DNA of 64,000 nucleotides from Owenweeksia hongkongensis DSM 17368 (GCF_000236705.1 NC_016599.1:682001-746000), one strand, 5' to 3'; shown: positions 34,815 to 46,082, numbered from the stretch's first letter. Notes: generated from the letters alone by a model not told the origin. Numbers and translations: made by a program.

Positions 34815-35336
34815 CTATTCAGGAACTATCTGCTCCAATTCATCCTCTCCCACGGCATTCTTAAAAAAAACCATCAACTGTTTCATTTGCTCCTGAGCTT
34901 TTCTTTTTCCGGCAATAGCGGCAAAGTAAAATACTAGAAACACTACCGCACCAATTGGGATCAACCATAAAAAGAAAGTACCCTTTCCCAAACTAAACTG
35001 AGAATATCCCAAAACAATTCCTGCAAGTACAGCTAAACCGGCAACGGTATAAATAAACATAAACATAGTCCAGATGGAAGCTTCGGGCCCTATGAGTAAG
35101 CGTATTGTTGTTTTTTCCTCAGCTCCTTTTTCAAGATTTACATCTAAAGTTGGGCTCCAAAAATGACGGTGTATTGCAGGAAATGAAATGATAAGATGAT
35201 GACTTACTGAGCGATATTGTAGGCTGAAAATATTGAGATGATCATCCTTTAAAGCAGTTTTTAGCCTCTCTCTGACTTCATCAATGCTAAGTTGAGATGA
35301 AAATTTATAGCGTGGTCTCAGGGCGGTTTCATTCAT
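34815..35336 (-). CDS. Two-helix membrane protein of unknown function
   Basis: 173 residues. An N-terminal soluble beta-rich domain of about 90 residues (SHHLIISFPAIHRHFWSPTLDVNLE) is followed by two transmembrane helices (FMFIYTVAGLAVLAGIVLGYS and FLWLIPIGAVVFLVFYFAAIA) and an acidic C-terminal tail. This layout recurs in Bacteroidota but no function is known to me. Confidence 0.6.
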   Translation of the reverse strand: MNETALRPRYKFSSQLSIDEVRERLKTALKDDHLNIFSLQYRSVSHHLIISFPAIHRHFWSPTLDVNLEKGAEEKTTIRLLIGPEASIWTMFMFIYTVAGLAVLAGIVLGYSQFSLGKGTFFLWLIPIGAVVFLVFYFAAIAGKRKAQEQMKQLMVFFKNAVGEDELEQIVPE

Positions 35337-35608
35337 AGGATTAATGTAGAAAAATTTTAAATGAACTTTATTTACAGGTTAGGCATCATAAGATGTTGTT
35401 TAAAAGATTTTTTTGAAAAAATTATATATTGCCTAACTAAACAATTACTTAACAACGCGAATCTCTACTCAAACCTTAGCCCTTCTATAGCTGAAGCTAC
35501 TTTTCTTGTAGTTACACTTAATTTAATTATACCGTCATTTTTCCAAATGCAGATGGGTTAAAGAAAGTTTGGGGATTTTGCAATCGTGACCTGAGAAACC
35601 TTTACATC

Positions 35609-38338
35609 ATGAAACAAGCATTACTATTTACACTAATCATTTTCGGTTTATTTAACTCCCATATCCAAGCTCAATGCCGATACGACTCAAAAGTTCAAGA
35701 ATTCAGAAACAAGGCTAATAATGCCGGAACCAAAGAAAGTAGCAACGGTTCTCAAGGCTATTTTCAATATGCCAATTATTACGAACAAATGTGTTGGTGC
35801 GAGAGCGAGCTATCTGACGCTGACATGGAGAGGCTTGTAGCCACAATAAATGGATGTGTTCAAATTGTAAACTCCCAATATTCAAGCTTGGCAGGAAAGT
35901 TACCCACCATGACGAAAGCAAAGTGCAAAGGGATGTCAAAAAGTAGCAGCACTAACAATAGCACCAATTCTAATTCTCAAAGCCCTTCTCTACAACAAGA
36001 TATGATGCAGTTGATGAATAACTTTAACAATGCCATGTCACTAAAGCGTCAAGGTGAGGCTATGGCTCATGCTTTTGCCAATGAGGTTAAACGCTTTGGA
36101 GAATTAGGCACTGCCTCCAACCCACAAGAGCTCCTGAATAATTTCAACCACAACATGTCTCAGATCTCAGAATTGCAAGCACAAAACAAGATAGATAACT
36201 TAAATCAAATTGGTAATACAGCAGTAAGTGCACTTAACGATTTAAATTCCGGAAATACTGATGGGGCACTACTGAGTGCTGCTGCATATCTCGATCAACG
36301 AGAAGCTCAAAAGGAAGCTCAACGCGAAGCTGAGTATCAAAAGCAAAAACTTATTCAGCAGCATAAAGAAAAGATGTCTCAGTTTTACTGGAAGGCAGTA
36401 GAGTTAAATGATCAAAGTATTAATGCCTACTACAGAAATGCTGCTTTTACTTTTTCAAAAAATGAAGAAAACTACAACCTCGCCTATGTAGCCCACCATC
36501 AGTGTTTTGCTGATTATATGAAGAATAATTTCAGCTACAGTAATACGTTGTGGACACAAAACAACTGCGCAAAACCACAGGAAACATTTTCTCTTGAAAA
36601 CAACCTTATCCCACTGGATGTGCAGTATATCAATACCGCAAAGCGCAAATACCAACTTTATACAAGCACTGGCAGCACCTACTTCAAGGAAGCTGCGGTG
36701 CGTTTTGCAGGCTCCGCTGTAGATGAAAAACCTTCCGCTGAGTACTTCTACTTAATGGGACATTATGCTGGTATTGACGACCCCATTGTAGCCTTTACAG
36801 CTTTTGAAACTGCCAAAGAAATGGATGCAGGCATGTTTAATTCAACTGAAAAGTATGAGGAGTATATGGGGGTTAAGCTACGTCTCTCCTATTTATTAAA
36901 GGAGGCGATTGATAATAATGATGTGAACTATTTAAAAATCGCTACCGCTGCTAGTCTTCACAAAACAATCGATGTATATGGTATGCCTGCCATTGCATAT
37001 GCAATTCAGCAAGACAATCCTGATGCCGTACAGCTCTTTTTAAATGACTATATCAAAGATCAAACACAATATAAAGTGAAAGTTCAAGTGCGTGAAACCA
37101 TGATCATTGCTGCTATCAATAACTCAGAAGCTACGTTACAACGCTTTGTAGAAATGGACTTTTCTGTAGATTATAAAATAAAGAGCCAGACACCATTTGA
37201 GGCTGCACGAAAAGCTCAGGCAAATGATGCAGCAATTCTTATCGCAATAAACTCCAAACACACCACTAAATATCAAACACAAATTATTGATGCAGCAGCT
37301 GAAGCTCACGACTACATTACTCTGCGCAAGCTACAGCGAAAAACCTCCAGTACGGAGCATAGCCAGCGTATTACAAACCTCATGACTGATTTTGATGAAA
37401 AAGCTTATGCAAAAGCCTCTGAAATAAACACCAAAGAATCATACGAATACTACATTTCTAACTTTCCTCTTGGAAAATACCTGAATGATGCCAGATCTAG
37501 AATTTCAAAGATCGAAGAGACCCGTAGTTACAATCTAGTTGTAGAATATAAATCTATTGATAGAGCTAAGGAATTTCTTCAGAACTATCCAGAAAGCAAA
37601 TATGCAAAGGAAGTTCAGCTATTATTATTCGACCAACTGTATGAACAAGGAAATTCTGAATATGCCAGTAAGGAGACTTTTAAAGCGAAGAGCAGTTATA
37701 AGGCAGCTTACGAATTAAAAGAGGCTGTTGAAAATGAACGGCCTAAGGAACTGAGAAACCTAAAATCACAAATTAATACTCTCAACTCTCATGTGGCTCT
37801 GCACTTTGAGTTTGACAGTAACGGAGGTTTTGGATTTGGAACTATTGGCTTAAAAACCAAAGGAGTCGGTTTTTATTGGACTGGCAGTTTAAACGTTCCT
37901 TACGCGTTTAGTGAAATACCCATTTATATCTTAGATGAGGATAATGTTCTCAAAAAAGATGCTGGTGGCCCTGAAAACAGCTTCATCATTTTGGACAAAA
38001 CAGAAAGTATTCGCAGTGCAATCTGGTTAGGGTTATCATTAGGTGCAACCTACAAAATTGCCAAACCACTATGGCTATCAGCAGGTGTAGGTGTGGGAGC
38101 CTATGGTCAAGTGGATAGCTATACCTTTAAGGAAGCCAATAATCCATCGGATTTACCCACAGCAGAAGTGCAAACACAAGAGGTTCATAACAAAGTTGAA
38201 TCGGGCGCTGTAGTATATTTTGAAGCTGGTGCTTACTTCCGGATTACCAAAGGTTTGTTTCTCAAAGGTGGAGTAACTACCTCTTCCAAAATGACGTTTG
38301 TACAATTTGGTATTGCAACATCTATTTTCAAGTACTAG
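35609..38338 (+). CDS. Large secreted protein: helical region, ankyrin-like repeats, C-terminal barrel
   Basis: 909 residues with a signal peptide ending at IQAQ. Residues 90-260 are Ser/Asn/Gln-rich and coiled-coil (EAQKEAQREAEYQKQKLIQQHKEK). Residues about 440-600 hold ankyrin-like units (IAYAIQQDNPDAVQLFLNDY, MIIAAINNSEATLQRFVEM). Near 620-700 are Tol/Pal-linked TPR-like segments (FPLGKYLNDARSRI, YPESKYAKEVQ). The final 170 residues are beta-strands ending VQFGIATSIFKY, as in a small outer-membrane barrel. The combination suggests a periplasm-spanning assembly, but no homologue is named. Confidence 0.7.
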   Translation: MKQALLFTLIIFGLFNSHIQAQCRYDSKVQEFRNKANNAGTKESSNGSQGYFQYANYYEQMCWCESELSDADMERLVATINGCVQIVNSQYSSLAGKLPTMTKAKCKGMSKSSSTNNSTNSNSQSPSLQQDMMQLMNNFNNAMSLKRQGEAMAHAFANEVKRFGELGTASNPQELLNNFNHNMSQISELQAQNKIDNLNQIGNTAVSALNDLNSGNTDGALLSAAAYLDQREAQKEAQREAEYQKQKLIQQHKEKMSQFYWKAVELNDQSINAYYRNAAFTFSKNEENYNLAYVAHHQCFADYMKNNFSYSNTLWTQNNCAKPQETFSLENNLIPLDVQYINTAKRKYQLYTSTGSTYFKEAAVRFAGSAVDEKPSAEYFYLMGHYAGIDDPIVAFTAFETAKEMDAGMFNSTEKYEEYMGVKLRLSYLLKEAIDNNDVNYLKIATAASLHKTIDVYGMPAIAYAIQQDNPDAVQLFLNDYIKDQTQYKVKVQVRETMIIAAINNSEATLQRFVEMDFSVDYKIKSQTPFEAARKAQANDAAILIAINSKHTTKYQTQIIDAAAEAHDYITLRKLQRKTSSTEHSQRITNLMTDFDEKAYAKASEINTKESYEYYISNFPLGKYLNDARSRISKIEETRSYNLVVEYKSIDRAKEFLQNYPESKYAKEVQLLLFDQLYEQGNSEYASKETFKAKSSYKAAYELKEAVENERPKELRNLKSQINTLNSHVALHFEFDSNGGFGFGTIGLKTKGVGFYWTGSLNVPYAFSEIPIYILDEDNVLKKDAGGPENSFIILDKTESIRSAIWLGLSLGATYKIAKPLWLSAGVGVGAYGQVDSYTFKEANNPSDLPTAEVQTQEVHNKVESGAVVYFEAGAYFRITKGLFLKGGVTTSSKMTFVQFGIATSIFKY

Positions 38339-38359
38339 CACCGCTAATTACCTCTAGCT

Positions 38360-39334
38360 ATGACCAAGCATCTTATAATCGCTATTTGCCTAATAGCCAA
38401 CTTCACCCATGCCCAAGAGTTAACTGACAAAGAAATCCTCAGGAAAATGCAAGCCAAAGAAATCATTTGGGGTGAATTTTACGGTACCGAGGTAGCTTTG
38501 GTAAAAATGAAAAGCACCAAAAAGTGGGGTATGTACGAAGTAGATAGGTACATGTATGAAGAAAATCTGCAGTATAAAGAAATCGTTCCTCCCCGATTTG
38601 ATTCCATTGGTTGGTTTGAGGATAAACCTTTTGCCATAGTAAAGCGGAAAAAAAAGTATGGCATCCTTCTCAATCCACAAGAGATTTACGATGCGGCCAC
38701 CAAAGTGAAATGTGACTACGATGATATTAAAGTAGTTGAAAAGGATTATGAATATTACCTTAAGGTAAAAGTGGATTCTAAATGGGGTCTGCTAGACTGG
38801 TTTGATGGAATATATGTCCTTGACCCTTCATTTGATTCTGCTGAAGATGTCCCACTTTTCAAAATTGACGATTGGAATCTAGATACTTATAAAAACGCCA
38901 AACAAACTCTGAATGCAGACATCGTGGTATTTGACAAAAACAATGGTGATGGTGTTTTTAAAGCCCGTTCTCGCGAAACACAAAAGTGGGGTCTATTTCA
39001 AAGTTTAAGCAGCGAGGCCATTGACGAGTTGATTCCCATGACCTATGATAGCCTCAGGTTTACTCCTGTTAACAATCCCTACACCATTGTCTATCAAAAC
39101 GGAAAGCTTGGTGTATACCTTTCTAAATGGACTTTTGATGATGAGGCCAAACAAACGGTAGAATGTATATATGAGGATTACAAGCGTTATGATGCAGAAG
39201 GTAAACCCGCGTTGGCTGTAAAGAAAAATGGAAAATGGGGCTGGGTTGATTGGAAAACAGGAGAAGAAAAATCTGAATTTAGCTTTGATACACCTGAGGA
39301 ATTACCCTTTCCCTTATACACACAGGATTATTGA
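38360..39334 (+). CDS. KWG-repeat secreted protein
   Basis: 324 residues with a signal peptide ending in THAQ. At least five degenerate KWG units can be read: KKWGMYEVD, KKYGILLN, SKWGLLDW, QKWGLFQS, GKWGWVDW. KWG/WG repeats occur in surface and regulatory proteins of many bacteria and their role is poorly known. It lies 21 bp after the large barrel-tailed gene and may share its transcript. Confidence 0.82.
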   Translation: MTKHLIIAICLIANFTHAQELTDKEILRKMQAKEIIWGEFYGTEVALVKMKSTKKWGMYEVDRYMYEENLQYKEIVPPRFDSIGWFEDKPFAIVKRKKKYGILLNPQEIYDAATKVKCDYDDIKVVEKDYEYYLKVKVDSKWGLLDWFDGIYVLDPSFDSAEDVPLFKIDDWNLDTYKNAKQTLNADIVVFDKNNGDGVFKARSRETQKWGLFQSLSSEAIDELIPMTYDSLRFTPVNNPYTIVYQNGKLGVYLSKWTFDDEAKQTVECIYEDYKRYDAEGKPALAVKKNGKWGWVDWKTGEEKSEFSFDTPEELPFPLYTQDY

Positions 39335-39385
39335 TTGATGTTTAAAACATCAATACCTCTACTACTCTATTCCAAAGAATACCCG

Positions 39386-39393
39386 TACTTTTG
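39386..39393 (+). promoter_or_regulatory. Bacteroidota -7 element (TACTTTTG)
   Basis: TACTTTTG matches TAnnTTTG and precedes the ABC-F ATG by 19 bp. The following GCAGCCTCAAA resembles the leader of the CvfB-like gene at 26720. No TTG box at the exact spacing. Confidence 0.5.
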
Positions 39394-39409
39394 CAGCCTC
39401 AAAATTTAG

Positions 39410-41038
<1,629 letters not shown>

Positions 41039-41057
41039 TACTCTTTCTATAATAAGG

Positions 41058-41096
41058 AAAGGCCCAAAGCTGATTAGTCATCAGTTTTGGGCCTTT
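41058..41096 (+). terminator. Hairpin terminator after ABC-F gene
   Basis: Long stem AAAGGCCCAAA / TTTGGGCCTTT, extended by CTGAT/ATCAG in the loop region, ending in TTTATC. It lies between convergent genes and can act on both strands. Confidence 0.85.
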
Positions 41097-41122
41097 ATCG
41101 TTTTGGCTAAGCCAAAATTATT

Positions 41123-41584
41123 TTAGACCACCTGAGATATTTTAACCTCTTGTCCATTGAAGGATATGCTGTCTCCCTCGGTTTTTCCCTCCAGCGCTTC
41201 GTAAATGGGGCTCTTAGTTGAAATGCCTGTAAATTTTTCACCCTCTACAGTAAATTCATGTTCAGGTACAGCCACCACAAAATTGCCGATACTAGTTTTC
41301 ACAATGCATGACGGCCCTACTTTTTCCCTGTTTTTAAAGGATTTATAGTCTTCCAAAAAGTTAACCTCTTCCTTTAGATGATCAAGCGACTGACTTTCTG
41401 TACGCATTTCACGCATCATGTTTTCTGTCTGGCTTTCTATCATTTCACTTTTATCAAGATCAGCCTCATTTATACTTTCTAACTGATCTTGTTGATACTT
41501 ACTTATTTTCTCAAACTCGGCCTTTTTCTGGCTCAAAAGAGCTTCGAAAACAGCATGTTTCAATTTCAATTTATCTGCACTCAT
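41123..41584 (-). CDS. Gre-factor-like protein (coiled coil plus FKBP-like domain), copy 1
   Basis: 153 residues: an N-terminal antiparallel coiled coil (KKAEFEKISKYQQDQLESI then MMREMRTESQSLDHLKEEV) and a C-terminal FKBP-like domain (VGPSCIVKTSIGNFVVAVPEHEF...DSISFNGQEVKISQVV), the GreA/GreB plan. In place of the GreA acid tip there is ADLDKSE, so residues able to chelate Mg at the RNA polymerase active site may be present. Divergent from a second Gre-like gene 146 bp away. Confidence 0.75.
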   Translation of the reverse strand: MSADKLKLKHAVFEALLSQKKAEFEKISKYQQDQLESINEADLDKSEMIESQTENMMREMRTESQSLDHLKEEVNFLEDYKSFKNREKVGPSCIVKTSIGNFVVAVPEHEFTVEGEKFTGISTKSPIYEALEGKTEGDSISFNGQEVKISQVV

Positions 41585-41730
41585 TCTATATTCTTATTTG
41601 TTGATTCTAAATATTGAACCCTCAGAAACGGTATTTGTTTTTACAACAGCACTCAAATTCAGGTATTCATATTTTGGATTCACTCCGATTCATTCTAATA
41701 TCAGTTCTTTGCTAGCTTAAAAACCGGTAC

Positions 41731-42177
41731 ATGAACAAAAAAGAGCTTTTTGAAAACCTCAATAGTATTCTTGAAAACAAGATCTCAATACTGAAAGAAG
41801 CATTTGCTGAAAAACGTGAAGATCTTTTAAGCGAAAGCAAAAGCACGGCTGGTGATAAGCATGAAACGGGCAGAGCTATGATTCAACTGGAGCAGGAAAA
41901 GTTAAGTTCTCAATTAGTTCAATTACAAAAGCAGCGCGATATGCTCATTAGGATAAATCCTAAAAAGCAATGTAATACTGTGCAAATGGGAGCTTTGGTA
42001 GAAACTGATAAAGGAGCCTATTTTATTTCCACAGGCTTAGGGCAAATTAAGCATGAGGGAAGCTTGATTTTTGCTATTGCTCCTACTTCTCCTGTGGCGC
42101 AAGCTATGCTTGGCAAATCTGTGAATGACACTTTTGAATTTAACTCAACTAAGCAAACCATTCACTCTATTGCGTAG
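41731..42177 (+). CDS. Gre-factor-like protein, copy 2
   Basis: 148 residues with coiled-coil tip STAGDKHETGRA. Asp42 and Glu45 keep the D-x-x-E spacing of GreA Asp41/Glu44, the acidic pair that stimulates transcript cleavage. The C-terminal FKBP-like domain reads MGALVETDKGAYFISTGLGQIKHEGSLIFAIAPTSPV. Such short Bacteroidota proteins are often mislabelled 3-oxoacyl-ACP synthase. Its end overlaps the convergent PrsW-like gene by 11 bp. Confidence 0.78.
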   Translation: MNKKELFENLNSILENKISILKEAFAEKREDLLSESKSTAGDKHETGRAMIQLEQEKLSSQLVQLQKQRDMLIRINPKKQCNTVQMGALVETDKGAYFISTGLGQIKHEGSLIFAIAPTSPVAQAMLGKSVNDTFEFNSTKQTIHSIA

Positions 42178-43678
42178 GCTGGTATTGCATCAACATGCTT
42201 GGCAATCCTTTTACTTGATTTAAATCTAATTCTACCTCGTTTATGTCTTCTTCATTTTTTATAAATCCAACATGCACAATATGATCTTTCTGATCTTTTA
42301 GGTTTCTATCAAACTTGGCGGGGCAAATTATGATTTGAACACCTAATTCACGAAGCGATTCATCATACTGCGCAGGTGTAAAATAATACCAGTTGAAATT
42401 TTGGTTTACCACCAACCTTTTGCTAAAATGTCCTTTTAAGGGAAGTAAATCTACCAACAGTTTCACTTCGTCCAAAGGCTCTCTAGTTGTTGGCTTCAAT
42501 ACAAAAGGAAGTCCTAAATAATTTGGGTGGCGATTGATTAAAGGCAGGAAAAACCGTGTACCCAGCTTTATTGGAGCTACATAACCATTCACCACATTTA
42601 TACTTCCAAAACTTACGGCCAAGTACACCAGGATATAACTGTTGTAAAGTAGGCCATCCTTGATAAAAGCATTAGCTGCCCCACTGCCATTTATCAGATA
42701 TATCGCCACATAGCCGCCAAACATTATAAAGAGAAGCAGATTAAAAAGTCTGAACTTATTTCTATCGGCCTCTACCCTTTTAGTATCATCAAAATATTCT
42801 GAAATATTGATAAGATTATTTTTCATGATAGTAAAGATGTGAATGCTGGCTAGAAAAAACGCAATAGTAACCATAGGGTATTGGTAGCCTTCGCTGATTA
42901 GCCAAAAATCATAAAAGCCATGAGCAACACTAGCCAGCAAATAGCCGTAGAGCATCGCTACTAAAACGTTTTTCTTTTTATAACGTGCCATGGCCATGCT
43001 GTAGCAAATTATTCCGGTATCAAACATGTGGCTCACAGTGCTAATCATAGCTCTTCCGTTTAGCACAAAAAGGTCAGTATTTCTCAGATAAAGCGAATTC
43101 TCAACCGCAGCAAATCCTAAGGCACAAATGCCACCGTGAAGAATGTAATCGTATGATTCATTAATTGCTTTGGTAAGCTTTAGAATAATAAGGAACGGTA
43201 GAATTTTCACAAATTCCTCTATCATCCCAATATTTACAATACAATACTGCAGGTCGTTCCAAAAAGTACCATCCAAGCTATAAGTATGGGGATGCACCAA
43301 ATCACCAATTGGAAACACTAAAAATGAGCTAGCTGCCGCTAAAATGAAGGTTAAAATAAGTGTTCCCACTTTTTCCTTCTCGTAGATGTCAAGCCACGAA
43401 AGATATGTGTACCAGATGAAGGATATGAGCAGCGAAAAGCCGATGGCGATTCCTAGTACTGTTTTTCGGTCTGAAGACAACGCAAACTCAGCACCAAGAA
43501 TATGTGGAAGTATCAACAAAACGAGAAGCAGTGAAGAAACTATAACTCCGATACTAATAAATATTCCGCGCTTTTGAAGTCTTAGGGCTTTTACATTTCC
43601 CGTTGATTTGGCATCAGAATAATCCTGTAATCCAAGATATCCGAATAAGAGAAGTGCGCAGATTGCCAGTATAAGCAT
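42167..43678 (-). CDS. PrsW-like intramembrane metalloprotease with extra C-terminal domain
   Basis: 503 residues. About ten membrane helices carry the PrsW marks: MIEEFVKILPF (EExxK), ALGFAAVENSLYL, VSHMFDTGI and AHGFYDFW, which supply Glu/His metal ligands. The last 150 residues (from about NRHPNYLGLPFVLKP) form a soluble domain not seen in PrsW of Bacillus, where the protease cleaves an anti-sigma factor. Here the substrate is unknown; the only anti-sigma candidate in the window is 30 kb away. Confidence 0.82.
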   Translation of the reverse strand: MLILAICALLLFGYLGLQDYSDAKSTGNVKALRLQKRGIFISIGVIVSSLLLVLLILPHILGAEFALSSDRKTVLGIAIGFSLLISFIWYTYLSWLDIYEKEKVGTLILTFILAAASSFLVFPIGDLVHPHTYSLDGTFWNDLQYCIVNIGMIEEFVKILPFLIILKLTKAINESYDYILHGGICALGFAAVENSLYLRNTDLFVLNGRAMISTVSHMFDTGIICYSMAMARYKKKNVLVAMLYGYLLASVAHGFYDFWLISEGYQYPMVTIAFFLASIHIFTIMKNNLINISEYFDDTKRVEADRNKFRLFNLLLFIMFGGYVAIYLINGSGAANAFIKDGLLYNSYILVYLAVSFGSINVVNGYVAPIKLGTRFFLPLINRHPNYLGLPFVLKPTTREPLDEVKLLVDLLPLKGHFSKRLVVNQNFNWYYFTPAQYDESLRELGVQIIICPAKFDRNLKDQKDHIVHVGFIKNEEDINEVELDLNQVKGLPSMLMQYQPTQ

Positions 43679-43699
43679 ATATCGAGATTGGTTTTGTGA

Positions 43700-44137
43700 T
43701 TATTGCTTCACAAAATTGAAAGTCTTGGATTTGCCACCACCAGAAATTGTAGCCGTTAAAACATCACCATCATACTGATATTCTATCTTCTTAGGAAAGT
43801 CGTTTTGTGGATTTCCACATATAAAACCACTTTTTGTGGATTTAACTATTTCAAAACTAACCGGCTCTTCATTACCAGGAACATCTGCAGTATAATGCAT
43901 TACTCCATATATATTGGCTATTGAAAGCTCCTCCACAAAAGTGGTGTCACCATCTTTTAGGCTATATCCCATACCTTGATAAGTATCCTTGCCTAACTTT
44001 TCCCACACTTCAAATGTTTGCTCCGTTTCGGTATTATTTATTTCTGCCCAAGTTCCTACTAGCCAGTCAAAATTTGAATTATCAGGTTGTGGCTGCGCGG
44101 TAATATAGAATGAAAGCAATAGAGATAGATAAAGCAT
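43700..44137 (-). CDS. DUF6265-like secreted protein
   Basis: From ATG 44137 (MLYLSLLLSFYITAQ) the product has a short signal peptide and a beta-sheet lipocalin-like domain (FDWLVGTWAEINNTETEQTFEVWEKLGKDTYQGMGYSL, then SFEIVKSTKSGFICGNPQNDFPKKIEYQ). A start at 44215 would precede the signal by 26 residues and is not preferred. Assignment to DUF6265 is by pattern; function unknown. Confidence 0.7.
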   Translation of the reverse strand: MLYLSLLLSFYITAQPQPDNSNFDWLVGTWAEINNTETEQTFEVWEKLGKDTYQGMGYSLKDGDTTFVEELSIANIYGVMHYTADVPGNEEPVSFEIVKSTKSGFICGNPQNDFPKKIEYQYDGDVLTATISGGGKSKTFNFVKQ

Positions 44138-44207
44138 AGTAAGGGGTTTTAATGATTCGGCTAAAGATATAGTTTTCCTTTTCTCGCAAAAGTTTAGGCA
44201 TAAAAAA

Positions 44208-44236
44208 ACGGGCAAACTTCAGTGAAGCTTGCCCGT
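44208..44236 (-). terminator. Terminator of the DEAD-box gene
   Basis: Stem ACGGGCAA / TTGCCCGT plus inner CTTC/GAAG; on the minus strand it is followed by TTTTTTTA. Confidence 0.85.
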
Positions 44237-44258
44237 CATGCTTTATAAAAAGAGTGCT

Positions 44259-46082
44259 CTAAAAGCGCCCTTTACGGTTACCACCTCTTTGTGGTTTTCC
44301 TTTTCCACCACCGCGTTTTCCTCCAGAAGGACGTTTGCGCCCCTTGTCGTCATCACGGTTTACTCTGATATCTCTACCGTCATATTGCTTTTCATTAAGG
44401 CTAGCAATTTTTGCTGAAGCATCTTCGCTTACATCAAATAATGTATGACGCTGGTCTAAAGAAATACGTCCAACATCACGACTGGTAAGGCCTGTGTTAT
44501 CACAAATAAAACGAAGAAGACCACCTTTATTAAGGTTATCCATAGTACCTAGATTGATAAAAAAGCGATGCATTCCTGCCTCTCTTCCATCTCTATCACG
44601 ACCACCACGCTCTCCTCGTTCACCTCTATCACGTCTTCCTCTACCTCTATCATCACGGCCACCTCTATCATCTCTAGATGATGAACGGGATGTATCATTA
44701 AGATCACTGATTGAGTTTTTCTTGGTTACTCTATCAAGCTGTCCGCTAATGAATTTAGCAATGATTTCTTCGCGAGTAAAAGCTTGTAGAGCCATTTCTG
44801 CAGTTTGCATCATTTCAAACTCAAGCATTTTGCTGATCTCTTGGTTAGCCAATTTATCAGCCCAATGCGAAACTCTATTCTTTGCGATTTCAGCGATTTC
44901 AGGAATTAGCGCTTTTTCAAACTTAATTCCCAATTTGCTTTCTAGATATTTTACCCTACGCATATCACCTTTGGTGATTAGAGAAAGAGATACTCCTTTT
45001 TTACCAGCACGAGCGGTGCGACCACTTCGGTGTGTGTAATATTCGGGATCATCTGGCAATGCAAAATGTACTACGTGAGTAAGATTGTCTACATCAATAC
45101 CACGAGCTGCCACGTCTGTAGCAATAAGCATTTGTAGTGTTCCGGCTCTAAATCTTCTCATTACAGCATCACGCTGTGCCTGCGAAAGATCACCGTGAAG
45201 AGGCTCAGCGGCATAACCACTTTCAACCAAATCTTCGGCTACTTTTTGCGCATCACGCTTGGTACGGGTAAAAACTACACCATACATGGCAGGGTCAAAA
45301 TCCAAAAGCCTGCGAAGGGCTTCAGTTTTGTCTGATGCCTTAAGTACGGCATATTGATGTTCAATATTTGTATTTACAATGTTCCCCTGGTTTACTTTTA
45401 CTTCAGCCGGGTTTACCATGTAATTTTTTACAATACGCTTAATTTCAGCTGGCATTGTAGCCGAAAAAAGCCATGTGATTTTTTCTTCAGGTGCTTGCGC
45501 CAAAATGTAATCCAAATCATCCTTGAATCCCATATTCAGCATTTCATCAGCTTCATCCAGAATGATATATTCAAGACTGGAAAGCTTTACAGCTCCACGT
45601 TTGGTGAGGTCAATCAATCGACCAGGAGTCGCCACAATAATTTGTGCCCCCCTCCTAACTTCTGACATTTGGCCGCTAATGCTGGCCCCGCCAAAAACAC
45701 ATACTATGTTTAGGCGTCCCAAGTGCTTAGAAAAGTCCGCTAACTGCTTTCCTATTTGCTGCGCCAATTCACGAGTAGGCGCCAAAATAAGGGCTTGTGT
45801 GCGTTTTTCTTCTACCTCAATAAGATCGATAAGCGGCAAACCAAATGCTGCTGTTTTTCCTGTGCCTGTTTGTGCAAGACCTATAAAGTCTTGAGGCTTA
45901 GAAAGTAACAACGGAATGGCTTGGCTTTGGATCTCGGTAGGGTTCTCAAATCCCATTTCACTAAGGGCTTTAAGAACAGGTGACGAAAGCCCTAAGGCTT
46001 CAAAATTCTTCAAATCTATTATCTTAAAATTGGGCGCGAAGATACCATTTGTTTTTTCAACTCTAACTATACTCCTCTTCAT
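44259..46082 (-). CDS. deaD: Cold-shock-type DEAD-box RNA helicase (DeaD/CsdA-like)
   Basis: About 607 residues from ATG 46082; further in-frame ATGs extend to 46145 and the exact start is uncertain. Helicase motifs are AQTGTGKT, PTRELA, ATPGRL, DEAD, SAT, ATDVAARGID and HRSGRTAR. After residue about 410 comes an RNA-binding domain of DbpA/CsdA type (MHRFFINLGTMDNLNKGGLL) and an RGG-rich region (RDDRGGRDDRGRGRRDRGE and GKRGGGKGKPQRGG), which adds non-specific RNA affinity. The homologue unwinds structured RNA in ribosome assembly and in the cold. Confidence 0.93.
   Translation of the reverse strand: MKRSIVRVEKTNGIFAPNFKIIDLKNFEALGLSSPVLKALSEMGFENPTEIQSQAIPLLLSKPQDFIGLAQTGTGKTAAFGLPLIDLIEVEEKRTQALILAPTRELAQQIGKQLADFSKHLGRLNIVCVFGGASISGQMSEVRRGAQIIVATPGRLIDLTKRGAVKLSSLEYIILDEADEMLNMGFKDDLDYILAQAPEEKITWLFSATMPAEIKRIVKNYMVNPAEVKVNQGNIVNTNIEHQYAVLKASDKTEALRRLLDFDPAMYGVVFTRTKRDAQKVAEDLVESGYAAEPLHGDLSQAQRDAVMRRFRAGTLQMLIATDVAARGIDVDNLTHVVHFALPDDPEYYTHRSGRTARAGKKGVSLSLITKGDMRRVKYLESKLGIKFEKALIPEIAEIAKNRVSHWADKLANQEISKMLEFEMMQTAEMALQAFTREEIIAKFISGQLDRVTKKNSISDLNDTSRSSSRDDRGGRDDRGRGRRDRGERGERGGRDRDGREAGMHRFFINLGTMDNLNKGGLLRFICDNTGLTSRDVGRISLDQRHTLFDVSEDASAKIASLNEKQYDGRDIRVNRDDDKGRKRPSGGKRGGGKGKPQRGGNRKGRF

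Noticed and set aside
41731-42177. 3-oxoacyl-ACP synthase label
   Set aside because: 148 residues cannot hold a ketosynthase; the coiled coil and FKBP-like end fit a Gre factor.
44494-45039. Plus-strand frame of 181 codons, rich in Arg, Pro, Ser and Leu
   Set aside because: It is the mirror of the RGG-rich end of the deaD gene; low-complexity composition and no start context.
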